Below are positions 1-6,280 of a stretch of DNA of 6,596 bases, piece by piece. A program made the translations under genes and the position numbers. Source of the DNA: an uncultured Spirochaetaceae bacterium (GTDB lineage Bacteria > Spirochaetota > Spirochaetia > Sphaerochaetales > Sphaerochaetaceae); NCBI GenBank assembly GCA_944389985.1, contig CALXON010000011.1, positions 1-6,596 on the forward strand, given 5' to 3'. Numbering within the stretch: position 1 is the first letter of the stretch; each line of letters begins with the position of its first letter. A model generated the notes under the pieces. The model was not told where the DNA came from. It made no database searches and saw only the letters and a list, made by a program, of their open reading frames with translations.

Positions 1-2
1 GA

Positions 3-737
3 CATGCGCCGCTTCTTTTCCCGATGATCGGACCGACAAAGGACAACAAGATCGTCGCGAAGGGCAAGGAGTACTCCATGCCGAACAACGGCTTTGCGCG
101 TGATCTGGAGTTCGAGCTTGTGAAGGCTGAGGAAGATCATGCGGTATTCCGCCTAGAGGACTCGGAGAAGACCAGAAGCGAGTACTATCCATACGGATTC
201 ATCCTCACGGCAGAGTATACCGTCACGGAGGAGGGCTATGAGGCTAGGGCTACGATCGAGGCCAAGGAGGATCTCTGGTACACGTTCGGCTGGCATCCCG
301 CATTCTCTCTGGACATGAACGGCAAGGGCTGTGATCTTGAGACATACAGCGTCTCATTCGAGCAGAACGAGCGCCTTGACAGAAGGTATGCGAAGGACGG
401 CGTATTCGTCGTAGAGAAGGATTTCGTTGTCGGTGATACCCTTGAGCTCTCAAGAGAGGAGACAGACAAGGGTGCCATCATCCTTCCTGATGTGAAGAGC
501 CGTGAGGTCACACTCACTTCGACGGAAGGTGAACATGGAGTGACAGCTTTCATGGGCGACATGCCTCTCCTGACTGTCTGGACATGTGCTCCCAAGCATG
601 GTCAGTATGTCTGCATAGAGCCGATGCTATCATTCGGCGATGCGGCCCGCCCGCTTGATATCGAGAAGATGGAGGAGACAAGACTTCTCAAGGGCGGCGA
701 GAAGGTCGTCTACACGAACTTCTTCAAGGTTTTCTGA
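3..737 (+). CDS. Aldose 1-epimerase family protein (LacX/YeaD-like galactose mutarotase), 5' partial
   Basis: This is the C-terminal part of an aldose 1-epimerase, a cytoplasmic beta-sandwich enzyme that interconverts the alpha and beta anomers of hexoses or hexose phosphates. The frame is open to the left edge: residues HAPLLFP precede the first ATG (position 24) and match the family's 'APxLFPIxG' strand, so that ATG is internal and perhaps 50 N-terminal residues are missing. Numbering from that ATG, NGFARD (22-27) matches the usual HGFARD motif, GWHPAF has the likely catalytic His91, and VCIEPM has the likely catalytic Glu199. The oddity is Asn22 (codon 87-89), which stands where the family normally has His. 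Its stop lies inside the convergent hemA gene, with a 14-bp overlap. The family call is firm; the true substrate (free sugar, sugar phosphate or other) cannot be told from sequence. Confidence 0.88.
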   Translation, partial: HAPLLFPMIGPTKDNKIVAKGKEYSMPNNGFARDLEFELVKAEEDHAVFRLEDSEKTRSEYYPYGFILTAEYTVTEEGYEARATIEAKEDLWYTFGWHPAFSLDMNGKGCDLETYSVSFEQNERLDRRYAKDGVFVVEKDFVVGDTLELSREETDKGAIILPDVKSREVTLTSTEGEHGVTAFMGDMPLLTVWTCAPKHGQYVCIEPMLSFGDAARPLDIEKMEETRLLKGGEKVVYTNFFKVF

Positions 738-1821
738 CGATAAGTTCCGAAAGTGCGGCTTTCCGTATATTCTCCATGAGGGAAGAGCGGAAAGCCTTCT
801 CTTTCTCATCATCCAGTCCGAGTTTCATGATCATCTCTGAAGAGCGGCGTATGGATGCTGTTGCGATCCTCTCTGCAGAGAGCGCCGTATCCTCAGCTCT
901 CTCAGATCTCTCAAGCCATGAAATGTACTTCATGACTTCCTTGTCAGCCTCATATCTGACTTTCCTCTCGACTTCATTCCTCTCCGGAAGTTCTATGTTG
1001 AGATCCTCTGTTCTGATCGCGTTGAAGGAAGATGGAAGATCAGGAGGAGTGGAGAGATCGAAAAGGAGCTTTCCCTCAACAAGATCCCTGTCATCTTCCG
1101 TGAGTGTGTGATAGAGCCCCGAGGATGCACTGATCACGACATCAGCTTCAGGTATCCACATCCTCCTGTCGTCGTACGGAACATGCTTTGTTCCGGGAGG
1201 AATGAGGAATGTCTTTGAATCATCCCTGAGTGTCATCGTGACGGAGTGCTCAGAAAGAAGGGCCTCCGCTGTCTTCCTCGCGCCTTCTCCTGATCCGATG
1301 ATCAGCACATTCCCATAGCCCTCAATGCGTTTTCTGACTTCCTCCGTGATCGTACTGTCGAAGACTCTCGTGTTCATTTCGGTGTGTATGCGCTTTGCAA
1401 AGGCAACAGCCTCCGAGAAGAGCTTTCTGAGCTGCGGAGATGAGGTTCCTGCAAGGAGCGCAGCCTCCGCGCCCTGTGCCATCTGACCCTGTATCGTGTC
1501 CTCTCCGAAAAGAGGTGAGAGTATACCGGATGAGAGAAGGAATATCCTTCTCAGGGCCTCATCCCCATCATATGTGTACCTGTAGTTCCTGACAGCTGCA
1601 GGATTGAGTGAGAGCACTCTCTCAAGAGGCTCAGGAGAGACCTTCGCATCAGAGACGACCTCAGCCCTGTCACAGGTCAGTATGAAGATGAAGTGGCACC
1701 TGTACTGCTTCAGAAGCCCGGTGTGGACAGAGAGAAGAAATGATCTTTCCCTGTTCTGGAGATGTGAGAAGAGCTCCGGGTTTCCGGTGAAATCAAGGCC
1801 TGTGGAATAAAGTGGGCTCAT
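724..1821 (-). CDS. hemA: Glutamyl-tRNA reductase, divergent (365 aa)
   Basis: Glutamyl-tRNA reductase converts glutamyl-tRNA(Glu) to glutamate-1-semialdehyde with NADPH, the first step of C5 tetrapyrrole synthesis, in the cytoplasm. Cys50 in LTCDR aligns with the catalytic Cys of the family's STCNR. GILSPLFGED (99-108) matches GLDSxVLGE, the NADPH site is IGSGEG (175-180), and FDLSTPPDL (254-262) matches the VDIAVPRDV strand. A helical C-terminal dimerisation region follows (about 275-358). At 365 residues it is shorter than the usual 410-450. Several near-invariant positions differ: Asn to Asp after Cys50, His to Arg at 92, GLDS to GILS, and PQILGQ to DTIQGQ. The ATG at 1821 is preferred over an in-frame ATG at 1848: it overlaps the upstream ABC-F stop as ATGA, has GAGGAG 8 nt before it, and gives the expected N-terminus. 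It is probably translationally coupled to ABC-F. Family is clear; catalytic competence is less certain. Confidence 0.85.
   Translation of the reverse strand: MSPLYSTGLDFTGNPELFSHLQNRERSFLLSVHTGLLKQYRCHFIFILTCDRAEVVSDAKVSPEPLERVLSLNPAAVRNYRYTYDGDEALRRIFLLSSGILSPLFGEDTIQGQMAQGAEAALLAGTSSPQLRKLFSEAVAFAKRIHTEMNTRVFDSTITEEVRKRIEGYGNVLIIGSGEGARKTAEALLSEHSVTMTLRDDSKTFLIPPGTKHVPYDDRRMWIPEADVVISASSGLYHTLTEDDRDLVEGKLLFDLSTPPDLPSSFNAIRTEDLNIELPERNEVERKVRYEADKEVMKYISWLERSERAEDTALSAERIATASIRRSSEMIMKLGLDDEKEKAFRSSLMENIRKAALSELIVRKP
757..796 (+). terminator. Possible hairpin terminator downstream of the epimerase gene, inside hemA
   Basis: GGCTTTCCG (757-765) and CGGAAAGCC (788-796) form a perfect 9-bp inverted repeat, 20 bp after the epimerase stop, followed on the + strand by the pyrimidine-rich TTCTCTTTCTC. 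The 22-nt loop is long and the T tract is broken by C, so this would be a weak terminator at best. It lies in the last coding codons of hemA on the other strand and may be chance. Confidence 0.3.
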
Positions 1822-3677
1822 GTGTTCTTCTCCTCGAGTTCCAGCCATCGCTCAGTGAGTCTCTCAAGCTCTTCCTTCTTCTCATTATAAAGCTTTGTTC
1901 TTTCAGCTATAGTACCGTATTCGGTATTATCAACAGAAGAGAATGATTCCTCAAGCTTTCCAATCAGTTCCTCGGTTTCCGCTATTATTCCTTCTATCTC
2001 CTCGAGTTCCTTCTTCTCCTTGTAGGACAGTCCTTTCTTTTCCCTCTGCGGTCTTGTATCCGTCCTTGGTTTCTGGAGTGTCTCCTTCTCAATGGCGGCT
2101 TTCTCCTCCTGAGATTCCTTCCATTCTGTATAGCTTCCGGGAAAGAGTGTTATCTTCCCGTCATCTATTACGAGAAGCATGTCCGTCGTTATATCAAGGA
2201 AAGTACGGTCATGGGAGGTTATGACAGCTGTCCCGCTGAATGACGAGATGTACTCCTCAAGGTTCTCAATTGTCTCGATGTCGAGATCATTTGTAGGCTC
2301 ATCGAGAACGAGGAAGTTCGGATTTGATACAAGGCGTGTGATGAGGTAGAGCCTCCGTCTCCCACCTCCGGAGAGCATTGAGACGGGAGTGCGCTGCATG
2401 CGGGGTGGAAAGCCGAAGCGCTCGAGGAATGCCGATGCCGACATCTCCTCCTTCTCCGAAAGTCTCACGATCTTACCAATGTCCTCTGTGTATTCGATCA
2501 CGGTCTTTGACGACTGTATGTCACGTCCGAGTTGGTCGTAGTATCCGAAATGTGTGTTGACACCTTTGTCCACCATACCGCTGTCAGGTTCCGTGCGTCC
2601 TGTCAGGATATCCAGTAGTGTGGACTTTCCAGAGCCGTTCGCGCCGACAAGGCCTATCCTCTGTCCTTTCTGGAAGGAGAAGGTGAAGCCGGAGAAGAGT
2701 GTCTTTCCGTCATAGCTTTTCCCGATGCCGCTGACCTCGAGTACCTTCTTTCCGAGTCTCCTTGCCTCCGATGTGAACTCCTTCTGCTTAGGATCCCTTA
2801 CAGATCTCAGGGAGCTTTCCATGGCATCAATCCTGTCCTTCCTGTTCTTGTCCTTTCCCGTTCTCGCCTTGGGTCCCCTGAGAAGCCATTTCCTCTCTCT
2901 TCTGAGAATCGTCAGAAGCCTTTCCTGTTCCTTCTCATCCATCCTGATGCGCTCCTCACGCCGCTCAAGATAGGAAGAGAATGATCCGGGGTGCCTGTAG
3001 AACTTCTTCCTGTCCAGTTCCCATATCGTCGAACAGCACTGGTTGAGTATGTGTCTGTCATGGGTGACTATGATCACTGCGGCATCTGTCTCAGATATCC
3101 AGTTCTCAAGGAACTCGATCGTAGCAATGTCTAGATGGTTCGTCGGCTCATCGAGGAGAAGGAGGTCCGGACTGACAGCAAGGGCGCGTGCGATTGCGGT
3201 CTTCTTCTGCTCCCCTCCTGAAAGATCTGCCATCCTTTTGTTCCTGTCCTCATTCATCCCGAGCTTTCCGAGGTATCCCTCATACCTTCTCTCAGCTTCC
3301 CAGAGATCCTTCTTCTCGATCTCCTCAAAGAGTCCTGAGGAGCGCTCAGTATCTCCGTCCTCAGAGGCTTTCCTGTATGCAGAGAGAATGGTGATGACCG
3401 GGTTATCAGATTCATAGAAGAAGCTCTCCACCGTTGAATCCTGGCTGAAAGTGATCTCCTGGGGAAGGTAGAACATGTTCGTTCCGTTCTTCATTGACAC
3501 CTTCCCGTCATCGGGGACGATGATCCCTGCGATTGTTTTCAGGAAGGTGGACTTTCCCGCACCGTTCTTTCCGACAATGCCGGCTTTCTCTCCCTCATCA
3601 AGTCCCAGCGTCACGCTGTCGAAGAGAGGTTCGTCGTTAACAGTCTTTGACAGATTCTCAATTGATAGGATGTTCAC
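1818..3677 (-). CDS. uup: ABC-F family ATPase, Uup-type (619 aa)
   Basis: A soluble twin-ATPase of the ABC-F family, whose members act on ribosomes; Uup-type proteins have also been linked to DNA and transposon stability. Domain 1 has Walker A GKNGAGKST (36-44), signature LSGGEQ (152-157), Walker B LLLLDEP (172-178) and switch His206. The linker (about 240-300) carries the basic WLLRGPKAR stretch typical of Uup. Domain 2 has Walker A GANGSGKST (345-353), signature LSGGG (435-439), Walker B FLVLDEP (455-461) and switch His489. There is no transmembrane segment. The C-terminus (about 545-617, from GLSYKEKKELEE) is the charged coiled coil that marks Uup and separates it from EttA, YbiT and YheS. 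The second signature has Gly where Glu or Gln is usual. The start is GTG at 3677, the only possible start before an in-frame TAG at 3689-3687, and it gives the family-typical N-terminus MNILSIENLSK. No Shine-Dalgarno is visible. It is the first gene of an operon with hemA. Confidence 0.93.
   Translation of the reverse strand: MNILSIENLSKTVNDEPLFDSVTLGLDEGEKAGIVGKNGAGKSTFLKTIAGIIVPDDGKVSMKNGTNMFYLPQEITFSQDSTVESFFYESDNPVITILSAYRKASEDGDTERSSGLFEEIEKKDLWEAERRYEGYLGKLGMNEDRNKRMADLSGGEQKKTAIARALAVSPDLLLLDEPTNHLDIATIEFLENWISETDAAVIIVTHDRHILNQCCSTIWELDRKKFYRHPGSFSSYLERREERIRMDEKEQERLLTILRRERKWLLRGPKARTGKDKNRKDRIDAMESSLRSVRDPKQKEFTSEARRLGKKVLEVSGIGKSYDGKTLFSGFTFSFQKGQRIGLVGANGSGKSTLLDILTGRTEPDSGMVDKGVNTHFGYYDQLGRDIQSSKTVIEYTEDIGKIVRLSEKEEMSASAFLERFGFPPRMQRTPVSMLSGGGRRRLYLITRLVSNPNFLVLDEPTNDLDIETIENLEEYISSFSGTAVITSHDRTFLDITTDMLLVIDDGKITLFPGSYTEWKESQEEKAAIEKETLQKPRTDTRPQREKKGLSYKEKKELEEIEGIIAETEELIGKLEESFSSVDNTEYGTIAERTKLYNEKKEELERLTERWLELEEKNT
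1830..1835 (-). promoter_or_regulatory. Shine-Dalgarno site of hemA
   Basis: GAGGAG lies 8 nt before the ATG at 1821, inside the last codons of the ABC-F gene. It decides between two in-frame starts (1821 and 1848) in favour of 1821. With the ATGA stop/start overlap it suggests that ribosomes finishing ABC-F reinitiate on hemA. Confidence 0.75.
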
Positions 3678-3683
3678 ACAGTG

Positions 3684-3712
3684 ATTCTAACGATAAGAGA
3701 GGAGCTTGTGAA
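3684..3712 (-). promoter_or_regulatory. Candidate promoter of the uup-hemA operon
   Basis: On the minus strand, TTCACA (3712-3707, five of six matches to TTGACA), a 17-bp spacer and TAGAAT (3689-3684, five of six matches to TATAAT) form a well-spaced sigma70-type promoter. The -10 ends 6 nt before the GTG start at 3677, so initiation at the usual distance would fall on or beside the start codon. This implies a leaderless mRNA. The call is from sequence match only. Confidence 0.55.
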
Positions 3713-3734
3713 TTGAACTGGGGATGCCAATTCA
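3709..3734. repeat. Inverted repeat in the divergent promoter region (operator candidate)
   Basis: TGAATTG (3709-3715) and CAATTCA (3728-3734) form a perfect 7-bp inverted repeat with a 12-bp centre. The left arm overlaps both -35 hexamers and the right arm lies in the spacer of the rightward promoter. Arm centres are 19 bp apart, near two helical turns, which fits a dimeric repressor acting on both operons. No regulator gene is visible here, so the role is inferred. Confidence 0.35.
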
Positions 3735-3742
3735 TGTACAAT
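3713..3742 (+). promoter_or_regulatory. Candidate promoter of the FAD protein-azlCD operon
   Basis: TTGAAC (3713-3718, four of six matches to TTGACA), an 18-bp spacer and TACAAT (3737-3742, five of six matches to TATAAT) form a plausible sigma70-type promoter. Only 7 nt separate the -10 from the ATG at 3750, and no Shine-Dalgarno lies there, so the transcript would be leaderless or nearly so. Its -35 directly abuts the -35 of the opposing promoter. Confidence 0.5.
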
Positions 3743-3749
3743 CTCCGCC

Positions 3750-5279
3750 ATGATCAGGGATATCGACATGGTTCTGCGCCCGGAGGAGGGCACCGGAGAG
3801 ACAGTGCTTGCAAAAGCAGCTTCCAGAAAGCTTCATGTCTCTCCCCGTGACATACAGGCCGTGACGATCATCCGCAGGAGCATCGATGCCCGGAGAAGTG
3901 ATGTTAAGATCAATATCAGGGCAAGAGTCTACATAGGAGAGAGTCCTGAGGTCAGGAATCCTGTTGTGTATCAGGATGTGAGCTCCGCTCCGGATGCTGT
4001 CGTCGTGGGCGCGGGGCCTGCAGGTCTTTTCGCGGCTCTGTCTCTCATTGAGTGCGGAATAAGACCTGTGGTCCTTGAGAGAGGCAAGGACGTTCATTCA
4101 AGAAGACTTGATACAGCACTTCTCTCAAGGGAAGGAAAACTCAACCCTGAATCAAACTATGCTTTCGGCGAAGGGGGTGCAGGTGCATACTCCGATGGAA
4201 AGCTCTATACGAGATCGACGAAGAGAGGCGATCCCGGAAAGATACTGAGAATCCTCGTACAGCACGGTGCTGATGAGTCAATCCTCTACGACGCACATCC
4301 CCATATCGGTACGGATAAGCTTCCTCTCATCATAGAGAACATCAGGAAAACGATCATCAGATCGGGCGGGGAGGTACGTTTCTCATCAAAGGTAACAGGA
4401 CTTCTGAGAAGAGGCGATGAGGTCTCTGGCGTTGTCCTTGAAAGCGGTGAGGAGGTTCATGGTCCCGTGATCCTCGCAACAGGTCACAGCGCGAAGGATG
4501 TCTACTCGTTCCTTCTCGAGGGAAATTACAGCCTTGAGGCGAAGAGCACGGCAGTCGGAGTGCGTCTTGAGCAGCCTCAGGCGCTTATCGACTCGATACA
4601 GTACCACAGAGATGGTGGTCGTGGTCCCTATCTTCCTCCTGCCTCATACTCATTCACAGCACAGGTGAACGGCAGGGGCGTGTACTCGTTCTGCATGTGT
4701 CCGGGAGGATTCGTCGTTCCAGCATCTACGGAGGAGGGACTTCTCGTCATCAACGGGATGTCGCCGTCGAACCGCGGAGGCAGATGGGCGAACAGCGGCA
4801 TGATCACAGAGATAAGGAAGGAGGAGATCGATGGCGATGATCCTCTCAGAGTCCTGAGGTACATTGAATCGATCGAGAGATCCTCATACAGGCCCGGATT
4901 CATGGCTCCAGCAGAGCGCATGACCGATTTCTGTTATGACAGACCATCAGGAATCCTTCCTGAATCCTCTTACAGGCCGGGACTTGTCGCGGCACGACTG
5001 GATGATGTGCTTCCTCCTGTTGTCACATCCTCCCTCCGTTCAGGCTTCCTTGTCTTCTCTGAGAGGACGAGGGGACGTTTCCTCACGGACGAGGGTACTG
5101 TGATCGCATGTGAGACAAGGACATCATCGCCTGTAAGGATCCTCCGTGATGATGCGATGAGACAGGGAAAGGGACTGTATCCTGCAGGAGAGGGTGCCGG
5201 ATACGCGGGAGGAATAGTCTCTGCCGCAATGGACGGAGATGAGGCTGCCAGAAGTCTCTGGAGGGATATGAATGGGTAA
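3750..5279 (+). CDS. Uncharacterised FAD-dependent dehydrogenase, COG2509-like (509 aa)
   Basis: A predicted cytoplasmic flavoprotein of a widespread but uncharacterised FAD-dependent dehydrogenase family; its substrate is unknown. Residues 1-65 are the family's N-terminal alpha/beta domain, including RRSIDARR (42-49). The FAD-binding Rossmann motif is VVVGAGPAGLFAA (84-96), with Glu110 at the end of the second strand as expected for the ribose contact. FGEGGAGAYSDGKL (139-152) and CMCPGG (315-320) look like the conserved family blocks. A C-terminal flavin-binding stretch, YPAGEGAGYAGGIVSAAMDG (477-496), closes the fold. There is no signal peptide or membrane segment. Two identical SSYRPG hexapeptides occur at 378-383 and 406-411. 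The ATG at 3750 gives the expected N-terminus, although no Shine-Dalgarno precedes it. Its last 8 bp overlap azlC, so the two are co-translated. Family membership is confident; function is open. Confidence 0.85.
   Translation: MIRDIDMVLRPEEGTGETVLAKAASRKLHVSPRDIQAVTIIRRSIDARRSDVKINIRARVYIGESPEVRNPVVYQDVSSAPDAVVVGAGPAGLFAALSLIECGIRPVVLERGKDVHSRRLDTALLSREGKLNPESNYAFGEGGAGAYSDGKLYTRSTKRGDPGKILRILVQHGADESILYDAHPHIGTDKLPLIIENIRKTIIRSGGEVRFSSKVTGLLRRGDEVSGVVLESGEEVHGPVILATGHSAKDVYSFLLEGNYSLEAKSTAVGVRLEQPQALIDSIQYHRDGGRGPYLPPASYSFTAQVNGRGVYSFCMCPGGFVVPASTEEGLLVINGMSPSNRGGRWANSGMITEIRKEEIDGDDPLRVLRYIESIERSSYRPGFMAPAERMTDFCYDRPSGILPESSYRPGLVAARLDDVLPPVVTSSLRSGFLVFSERTRGRFLTDEGTVIACETRTSSPVRILRDDAMRQGKGLYPAGEGAGYAGGIVSAAMDGDEAARSLWRDMNG
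5260..5265 (+). promoter_or_regulatory. Shine-Dalgarno site of azlC
   Basis: GGAGGG lies 6 nt before the azlC ATG at 5272, inside the last codons of the FAD protein gene. It supports this start over the out-of-frame ATG at 5268. Confidence 0.75.
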
Positions 5280-5976
5280 TGGCATAAAAGAGGTGAGGGA
5301 GGGTATCCATGATGGTTTCCCGATCTTCATCGGGTATTTCACCACAGCGCTCGCTTTCGGTCTTCTGACCCGGACAAGCGGTTTCACATTCGTCGAGGGC
5401 GTGCTTGTAAGCATCACGAACTTCGCAGGCTCAGGGCAGTTCCTGATGATGAATCTCTACAATGCGGGAACATTCCTTCTTGGAATCGCGATCTCCGTAT
5501 TCTTCATCAACAGCCGTTATATCTTCATGGCCGCATCGCTCTCAGGAAAGCTCAGGAACCCGTCATCAGTCCCCGGCAGGATCATGACAGGTTTCGGAAC
5601 GACGGACGAGGTCTTCGCCGTCGCATCATTCAAGGGAGTTAAGCTTCCATACACATATATGGCCGGCCTCATATTCACATCCTACGCAGGCTGGGTCTCA
5701 GGGACGGCTGTAGGCTATGTCGCAGGAACATTCCTTCCAGATGTCGTGCAGAAGGCCGCTGTCATCACAGTATATGCCATGTTCGCATCCCTTCTCGGAG
5801 GAGAGGTCAGGAAGAACGTGAAAGCACTTCTTACAGCTTCTGTCTCAGCGCTGATCAACACCATTCTCATTCTCGTGATCGGAGTGTCGACAGGATTATC
5901 ATTCCTCATCTCACTTATTGCCGCCACGATATTCGGCGCTGTGATCTACACAGACAAGGAGGCCGGAATTGAATAA
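5272..5976 (+). CDS. azlC: AzlC family branched-chain amino acid exporter, large subunit (234 aa)
   Basis: The large inner-membrane subunit of the AzlCD exporter, which in characterised bacteria (B. subtilis AzlCD; BrnFE in Corynebacterium) moves branched-chain amino acids or analogues out of the cell. Hydrophobic segments lie near residues 16-32, 39-60, 66-90, 127-152, 159-176 and 185-226, the last probably two helices. Family landmarks seen are the N-terminal FxxGYxxxALAFGLL (16-32), FAGSGQF (51-57, matching the usual GASQF), INSRY (79-83) and TTDEVFA (110-116). The length of 234 residues is normal. The start is ATG at 5272 with a good Shine-Dalgarno, overlapping the FAD protein stop by 8 bp; azlD follows with another 8-bp overlap. 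Family membership is clear, but the exact substrate is not fixed by sequence. Confidence 0.9.
   Translation: MGNGIKEVREGIHDGFPIFIGYFTTALAFGLLTRTSGFTFVEGVLVSITNFAGSGQFLMMNLYNAGTFLLGIAISVFFINSRYIFMAASLSGKLRNPSSVPGRIMTGFGTTDEVFAVASFKGVKLPYTYMAGLIFTSYAGWVSGTAVGYVAGTFLPDVVQKAAVITVYAMFASLLGGEVRKNVKALLTASVSALINTILILVIGVSTGLSFLISLIAATIFGAVIYTDKEAGIE
5956..5962 (+). promoter_or_regulatory. Shine-Dalgarno site that fixes the TTG start of azlD
   Basis: AAGGAGG, a near-perfect anti-16S match, sits 6 nt before the TTG at 5969. It supports this rare start codon, because the next in-frame ATG comes only after most of the first two helices have been coded. Confidence 0.8.
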
Positions 5977-6280
5977 GCTCGTTCTCATACTCACATGCTC
6001 TGCAGTGACACTGCTTCCAAGGATAATTCCTTATTTTGCCTCATCTTATCTGAAGAAACTGCCTGGTTTCATCAGAAAGTGCATGCTCCTTCTGCCAGTT
6101 GCGTCTCTCGGTGCGCTCATCTTCCCGCTTGCCCTAACGGACTTCGGTCCATTATGGATCGCGGGACTTGTGGGAGTGACGACAGCTTTCCTCACATCAT
6201 TCTTCCGCGGTCCCATGATCCTCGCGATTGTCATAGCGCTTCTGTCGACAACAGGAATGCTGATGGCTATGGGTGCATGA
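5969..6280 (+). CDS. azlD: AzlD family branched-chain amino acid exporter, small subunit (103 aa)
   Basis: The small membrane partner of AzlC; both subunits are needed for export in studied systems. It is almost wholly hydrophobic, with about four helices near residues 3-25, 37-56, 61-79 and 81-102. Short polar turns such as KKLPGFIRK (29-37) match the AzlD pattern of a proline- and arginine-rich loop after the first helix. TLLPRIIPYF (14-23) matches the family's 'TRxxPF' start region. The length is typical (about 100-110). The start is TTG at 5969 behind a strong Shine-Dalgarno, overlapping the azlC stop by 8 bp. At the other end the gene overlaps the convergent rhodanese gene by 14 bp, so no separate terminator fits between them. 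Confidence 0.88.
   Translation: MNKLVLILTCSAVTLLPRIIPYFASSYLKKLPGFIRKCMLLLPVASLGALIFPLALTDFGPLWIAGLVGVTTAFLTSFFRGPMILAIVIALLSTTGMLMAMGA

Noticed and set aside
1819..1848. Longer hemA start at the ATG at 1848 (nine extra residues)
   Set aside because: The extra residues have no family counterpart, and the ATG at 1821 has GAGGAG and an ATGA overlap with the upstream stop.
3043..3417. 124-residue + strand frame antisense to the Uup-type ATPase
   Set aside because: Serine- and arginine-rich translation typical of an antisense shadow of an ABC ATPase.
3732..4097. 121-residue open frame on the minus strand inside the FAD protein gene
   Set aside because: Lies across a gene with clear family motifs, resembles no known protein, and is explained as a shadow of the coding strand.
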